A program made the translations under genes and the position numbers. The notes beneath the pieces are model-generated. The model saw only the letters and a program-made list of their open reading frames with translations, did no database searches and was not told the DNA's origin. A stretch of DNA of 7,666 nt. Origin: an uncultured Collinsella sp. Its GTDB lineage: Bacteria > Actinomycetota > Coriobacteriia > Coriobacteriales > Coriobacteriaceae. The first letter of the stretch is position 1; each line of letters opens with the position of its first letter. The stretch lies in NCBI GenBank assembly GCA_900752425.1, contig CAADVE010000155.1, positions 1-7,666 on the forward strand, in the 5' to 3' direction. Shown here one piece after another: positions 5,713 to 7,666 of the stretch.

Positions 5713-6960
5713 ATGGCAGCATCCGACATGATGTCCGCCCTGATGGAGCTTTGCCAGGAGAAGCACATCGACCAGCTCTACCTGATCGACCGCCTGGAGC
5801 AGTCGCTCGCCAAGAGCTATGCCGAGATCCTGCATCTTGAGTGGGGCGCCAAGGTGACCATCGACCGCACCACCGGCAAGATCTACGTCTACCGCCTGGA
5901 GCCGATCGACGATTCCATGGACGAGGAGGGCAACTTCACCGAGTTTGAGGAGATCGACGTTACCCCCAAGAACACGAGCCGCATCGCCGCCCAGCACGCC
6001 AAGGCCGAGATCAACGCCATCGTGCGCAACTCCGCCCGCGAGCAGATCTACGAGGAGTTCTCCGGCCGCATCGGTGACCTCATCAGCGGTACCGTGCTGC
6101 AGTCCACGCCCGACTTCACGATCGTCAAGATTCGCGAGGGCGTCGAGGCCGAGCTGCCGCACTTCGACCAGCGCCGTTACGAGAACGAGCGCAACGAGCG
6201 TCCGATGGGCGAGCGCTACCTGCACAACCAGCACATCAAGGCCGTGATCATCGACGTTCGCGACCCCAACTCCAACCTGCAGCCGGTTCGTGGCGAGCAC
6301 AGCCGTCCGCCGATTGTCATCTCCCGTACCCACCCCGAGCTCATGCGTCGTCTGTTTGAGCAGGAGGTGCCCGAGATCTATGAGGGCACCGTCCAGATCA
6401 AGTCGATCGCCCGCGAGCCCGGCCAGCGCTCCAAGGTCGCCGTCCACTCGCTCGACGACCGTCTGGATCCCGTGGGCGCCTGCGTCGGCCCCAAGGGCAG
6501 CCGTGTTCGCGCTGTCGTGGGCGAGCTCCGCGGCGAGCGCGTCGACGTCATCCTGTGGGATGCCGATCCTGCCGTCTACGTCGCCAACGCCCTGTCGCCC
6601 GCTAAGGTCACCCGCGTCCTCATCGACGAGGAGAAGGCCTACGCCGGCGTCATCGTGCCCGACGACCAGCTGTCCCTCGCCATCGGCAAGGAGGGCCAGA
6701 ACGCCCGCCTCGCCGCGCGCCTGACCGGCTGGCACATCGACATCAAGTCCGAGACGCTTGCTGCCGACATCCTCAAGAACGTTCCCGTTCACGAGGAGCC
6801 CGCCGCCGACCTGATCGGTGACGAGGAGGACGAGGACGTCCGCCGCTGCGAGTACGTTTCCGAGGACGGCATCCAGTGCCGCAACCAGGCTCGTCCCGGC
6901 TCCCGTTTCTGCGGTGTCCATGACACCGACGCCTTCGATGATGCGGAGGACCTGATCTAG
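5713..6960 (+). CDS. nusA: Transcription elongation/termination factor NusA with a C3H zinc-finger-like tail
   Basis: It encodes 415 residues. NusA binds RNA polymerase and RNA and modulates pausing, intrinsic termination and antitermination. Residues 1-115 are the polymerase-binding N-terminal domain, 120-190 the S1 domain (GDLISGTVLQSTPDFTIVKI), and 195-345 the two KH domains, with GPKG (259-262) and GKEG (325-328) loops and SLAIGKEGQNARLAARLTGW. After the KH core the protein continues for about 60 residues: an acidic linker (about 369-375) and then Cys379, Cys389, Cys400 and His403 in C-x9-C-x10-C-x2-H spacing, ending in an acidic DAEDLI. Short actinobacterial and Bacillus NusA proteins stop near the end of KH2, and the E. 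coli extension is of a different (acidic repeat) kind. GAAGGAAGG ahead of rimP's stop serves as ribosome-binding site. Confidence 0.97.
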   Translation: MAASDMMSALMELCQEKHIDQLYLIDRLEQSLAKSYAEILHLEWGAKVTIDRTTGKIYVYRLEPIDDSMDEEGNFTEFEEIDVTPKNTSRIAAQHAKAEINAIVRNSAREQIYEEFSGRIGDLISGTVLQSTPDFTIVKIREGVEAELPHFDQRRYENERNERPMGERYLHNQHIKAVIIDVRDPNSNLQPVRGEHSRPPIVISRTHPELMRRLFEQEVPEIYEGTVQIKSIAREPGQRSKVAVHSLDDRLDPVGACVGPKGSRVRAVVGELRGERVDVILWDADPAVYVANALSPAKVTRVLIDEEKAYAGVIVPDDQLSLAIGKEGQNARLAARLTGWHIDIKSETLAADILKNVPVHEEPAADLIGDEEDEDVRRCEYVSEDGIQCRNQARPGSRFCGVHDTDAFDDAEDLI

Positions 6961-6968
6961 CGCGCGGT

Positions 6969-6991
6969 CGCGCCGGGCGGGTCCCGGCGCG
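6969..6991 (+). other. GC-rich hairpin after nusA
   Basis: CGCGCCGGG (6969-6977) pairs perfectly with CCCGGCGCG (6983-6991) around a CGGGT loop, nine bases after the nusA stop. There is no U-tract, so it is unlikely to terminate transcription by itself. It could be a pause site, an RNA-processing or stability element, or a translational insulator before infB. Confidence 0.6.
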
Positions 6992-7015
6992 TCTCCCACG
7001 CTCGTTCAGTCTCTA

Positions 7016-7030
7016 GGCACCCAAGGTGCC
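7016..7030 (+). other. Small hairpin in front of the infB ribosome-binding site
   Basis: GGCACC and GGTGCC form a six-pair stem with a three-base CAA loop, ten bases before the AGGTGA ribosome-binding site (7040-7045) of infB. It may keep the site accessible or modulate infB translation; its short length means chance is possible. Confidence 0.45.
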
Positions 7031-7051
7031 AGAAAGGGTAGGTGAAGTCAT

Positions 7052-7666
7052 ATGGCAAAAGTCCGTGTGTCCACCCTGGCCAAAGAGTTCGGCATGACCT
7101 CCAAGGAACTGATGGGTCATCTCGCCGATATGAAGATTCCCGCTAAGTCCGCTTCCTCCACCTTGGAGGACGCTTATGTCGCCATGGTCCGCAAGCAGCT
7201 CGCCTCGGTGATCGAGGCACGAGCCCAGGAAGGCGAGGCCGCCAAGCAGGCCGAGGAGCAGGCAGCTGCCGCCGAGGAGGCCGCACGCGCTGCCGAGGCC
7301 GAGCGCGAGCGCATCGCCGCCGAGAAGGCCCGCGAGGAGGAGCGTCGCCAGTTTGCCGCAGCCCAGGCTGCCGAGGAGGCTGCCCGCGCCGAGGCCGAGG
7401 CCAAGAAGAAGGCCGAGCAGGAGCGCCTTGCCCGCGAGAAGGAGGAGGCTGCCCGCGAGGCCCAGCGCCGCGCCGTTCCCGCTTCCGACTCCGGTTCGCG
7501 CTTCCGTTCGCTGCTCGACCAGATCGCCGCACAGGAGACCGTGCTCAAGGAGAAGAAGGACGCCGAGGACAAGGCCAAGGCCGAGCGCGCCGCCGAGCGC
7601 GGCAACCGTCGTGGCGGGCAAAACGGCCGCCGCAGTGGGCGTGGGGTCGATTCGAACCGCTCTCCA
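7052..7666 (+). CDS. infB: Translation initiation factor IF-2, N-terminal part (runs off the right edge)
   Basis: The 205 codons in the window start MAKVRVSTLAKEFGMTSKEL, the IF2_N domain (about 1-50) that begins actinobacterial and other bacterial IF-2 proteins. Residues 52-141 are an Ala/Glu/Arg/Lys-rich stretch without proline, expected to form a long charged helix. A short conserved-looking GSRFRSLLDQIAAQE (148-162) and a second charged run then lead into a glycine/arginine-rich linker (183-198). The GTPase and initiator-tRNA binding domains lie beyond the window. IF-2 is the GTPase that brings fMet-tRNA to the 30S subunit. AGGTGA six bases before the ATG supports the start. It is third in the rimP-nusA-infB order, with ylxR and ylxQ missing between nusA and infB. 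Confidence 0.95.
   Translation, partial: MAKVRVSTLAKEFGMTSKELMGHLADMKIPAKSASSTLEDAYVAMVRKQLASVIEARAQEGEAAKQAEEQAAAAEEAARAAEAERERIAAEKAREEERRQFAAAQAAEEAARAEAEAKKKAEQERLAREKEEAAREAQRRAVPASDSGSRFRSLLDQIAAQETVLKEKKDAEDKAKAERAAERGNRRGGQNGRRSGRGVDSNRSP

Noticed and set aside
5686..6999. A 437-codon open frame antisense to nusA
   Set aside because: Low-complexity Leu/Val/Gly/Asp composition typical of a shadow of nusA, with no support for expression.
7013..7621. Leu/Gly-rich open frame antisense to infB that looks like a membrane protein
   Set aside because: It is the complement of the Ala/Glu/Arg-rich IF-2 helix; the apparent hydrophobicity is a product of the codon bias.

Overview
The window is a chromosomal housekeeping segment from a GC-rich bacterium whose codons mostly end in C or G. 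The genes look actinobacterial, and a Coriobacteriia member such as Collinsella is my best guess. This rests on GC and codon style, an unusual IMP dehydrogenase and compact intergenic hairpins; no rRNA or other taxonomic marker is present, so it stays an inference. There is no sign of a phage, transposase, CRISPR array or defence cluster.

Layout: (1) At the left edge, on the minus strand, lies the N-terminal 102 residues of a ModE/LysR-type winged-helix regulator. (2) A divergent promoter region (about 307-499) leads on the plus strand to guaB (500-2011), an IMP dehydrogenase of the distinctive Tritrichomonas foetus-like type. (3) A 370-base gap (2012-2381) is full of secondary structure: an interrupted palindromic element (2020-2126), a strong terminator hairpin (2171-2205), a candidate extended -10 promoter (2214-2222), and a long nested inverted repeat (2231-2371) that abuts the leuS ribosome-binding site. 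(4) leuS (2382-4958) encodes leucyl-tRNA synthetase and is closed by a clean intrinsic terminator. (5) A promoter and then a second intrinsic terminator lie just before rimP, the arrangement expected of a transcription attenuator. (6) rimP (5217-5711), nusA (5713-6960) and the start of infB (7052 to the edge) form the ribosome maturation / transcription elongation / translation initiation operon. The small genes ylxR (rnpM) and ylxQ, often found between nusA and infB, are absent here; two hairpins occupy the 91-base gap.

The genes share a growth theme: guanine nucleotide synthesis, leucine charging, 30S maturation, transcription antitermination/termination and initiation factor IF-2. The points most worth a second look are the guaB lineage and its predicted inhibitor profile, a C3H zinc-finger-like tail on NusA, the promoter-terminator leader of rimP-nusA-infB, and the two structured elements between guaB and leuS.
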